NCBI GenBank assembly: GCA_012842035.1
Contig: DUTO01000227.1
Coordinates: forward strand, 1 to 6,640
DNA from: Clostridia bacterium
Lineage (GTDB): Bacteria; Bacillota; Peptococcia; DRI-13; DTU073
Length of the DNA: 6,640 nt
Direction: 5' to 3'
The notes beneath the pieces were generated by a model, which was not told where the DNA came from, did no database searches, and was given only the letters and a program-made list of their open reading frames with translations. Below, one piece after another: positions 6,332 to 6,640 of this stretch. A program made the position numbers and the translations under genes. Numbering within the stretch: the first letter of the stretch is position 1; each line of letters begins with the position of its first letter.

Positions 6332-6360
6332 ATTTTATCATACCTGCAGTAAATTCTCTA
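6332..6360 (-). promoter_or_regulatory. candidate sigma-A type promoter for the aroQ operon
   Basis: On the minus strand TAGAGA (6360-6355, 4 of 6 against TTGACA) and TAAAAT (6337-6332, 5 of 6 against TATAAT) are separated by 17 bases. The site lies in the 76-base gap between the TldD/PmbA stop and the aroQ start, which holds no visible terminator. AT-rich sequence yields such matches by chance, so this is tentative. Confidence 0.35.
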
Positions 6361-6370
6361 ACCTTTTCTA

Positions 6371-6640
6371 CTATTTCCCACTAATCGTTAGCCCTTGAAT
6401 TCTTACCGTTGGAGCTCCTTGCCCGACATAAAAAGTTAAATCATCAGCTACCGCATCTATTCCCATTAATAAATCTTGCAAATTACCGGCAAGCGCTACC
6501 CCTTTAATGGGACTTGTTAACTCACCGTTTTCTATCAGTAAGCCCGCAGCACCCAAAGAAAAGTCACCGGAAATCGAGTTTGCTGTATGTAACCCCATCA
6601 CTTCAGTAACGTATAACGTCAAGAACTTTTAGGGGAAATC
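6371..6640 (-). pseudogene. 3' end of a TldD/PmbA-family gene, frame apparently broken
   Basis: TldD/PmbA proteins are metallopeptidase-like proteins that mature or degrade peptides; E. coli PmbA/TldE helps process microcin B17 and CcdA. The last 82 or so residues are unmistakable for the PmbA side of the family: YVTEVMGLHTANSISGDFS, then GAAGLLIENGE, and a closing PTVRIQGLTISGK before TAG at 6373-6371. Full-length members have roughly 440-450 residues, so this is only the final fifth. In the same frame a TAA stop lies at 6631-6629, seven codons before YVTEV, where homologues are normally open. The TTG at 6622 and GTG at 6601 could start a short frame but have no ribosome binding site. So the gene is either frameshifted or nonsense-mutated, or the edge bases hold a sequencing error. 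The family call is firm; the broken status is moderate. Confidence 0.6.

Overview
The window is AT-rich. Its gene content points to an anaerobic low-GC Firmicute of the clostridial type. The reasons are strong purine-rich ribosome binding sites, an [FeFe]-hydrogenase maturation GTPase (HydF), a protein resembling the CD1247 group of clostridia, and the order aroQ - M24 peptidase - efp, which matches the yqhS-yqhT-efp order of Bacillus subtilis. I cannot name the genus from this sequence alone.

Layout from left to right. Positions 1-46 may hold the last codons of a plus-strand gene that ends at the edge of an insertion sequence. Positions 41-1977 are a complete IS1182-family element with perfect 21-bp terminal inverted repeats, one intact minus-strand transposase and a hairpin near each end. 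At 2034-2207 lies a small plus-strand gene, unrecognised and too short for most gene finders, for a 57-residue protein with one likely membrane segment. It converges on hydF, and the two share a long bidirectional terminator at about 2362-2406. From 2413 to the right edge every gene is on the minus strand. In transcription order these are a TldD/PmbA-family 3' end (6640-6371), aroQ (6294-5845), an M24 Xaa-Pro peptidase (5852-4785), efp (4754-4197), a CD1247-like acidic zinc-ribbon protein (4153-3674) and hydF (3627-2413). Gaps are 30-46 bp or an 8-bp overlap, and no terminator is visible between aroQ and hydF, so aroQ to hydF probably form one transcription unit. A candidate promoter lies just upstream of aroQ.

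The operon mixes housekeeping functions: a shikimate-pathway step (AroQ), turnover of proline-containing peptides (M24 peptidase), relief of ribosome stalling at polyproline (EF-P), and hydrogenase cofactor assembly (HydF). I see no CRISPR array, tRNA, rRNA or obvious defence system, and nothing that amounts to a convincing new multi-gene system. The points most worth a second look are the small membrane-protein gene next to the insertion sequence, the interrupted frame of the TldD/PmbA gene at the right edge, and hydF lying downstream of efp where sporulation genes lie in B. subtilis.
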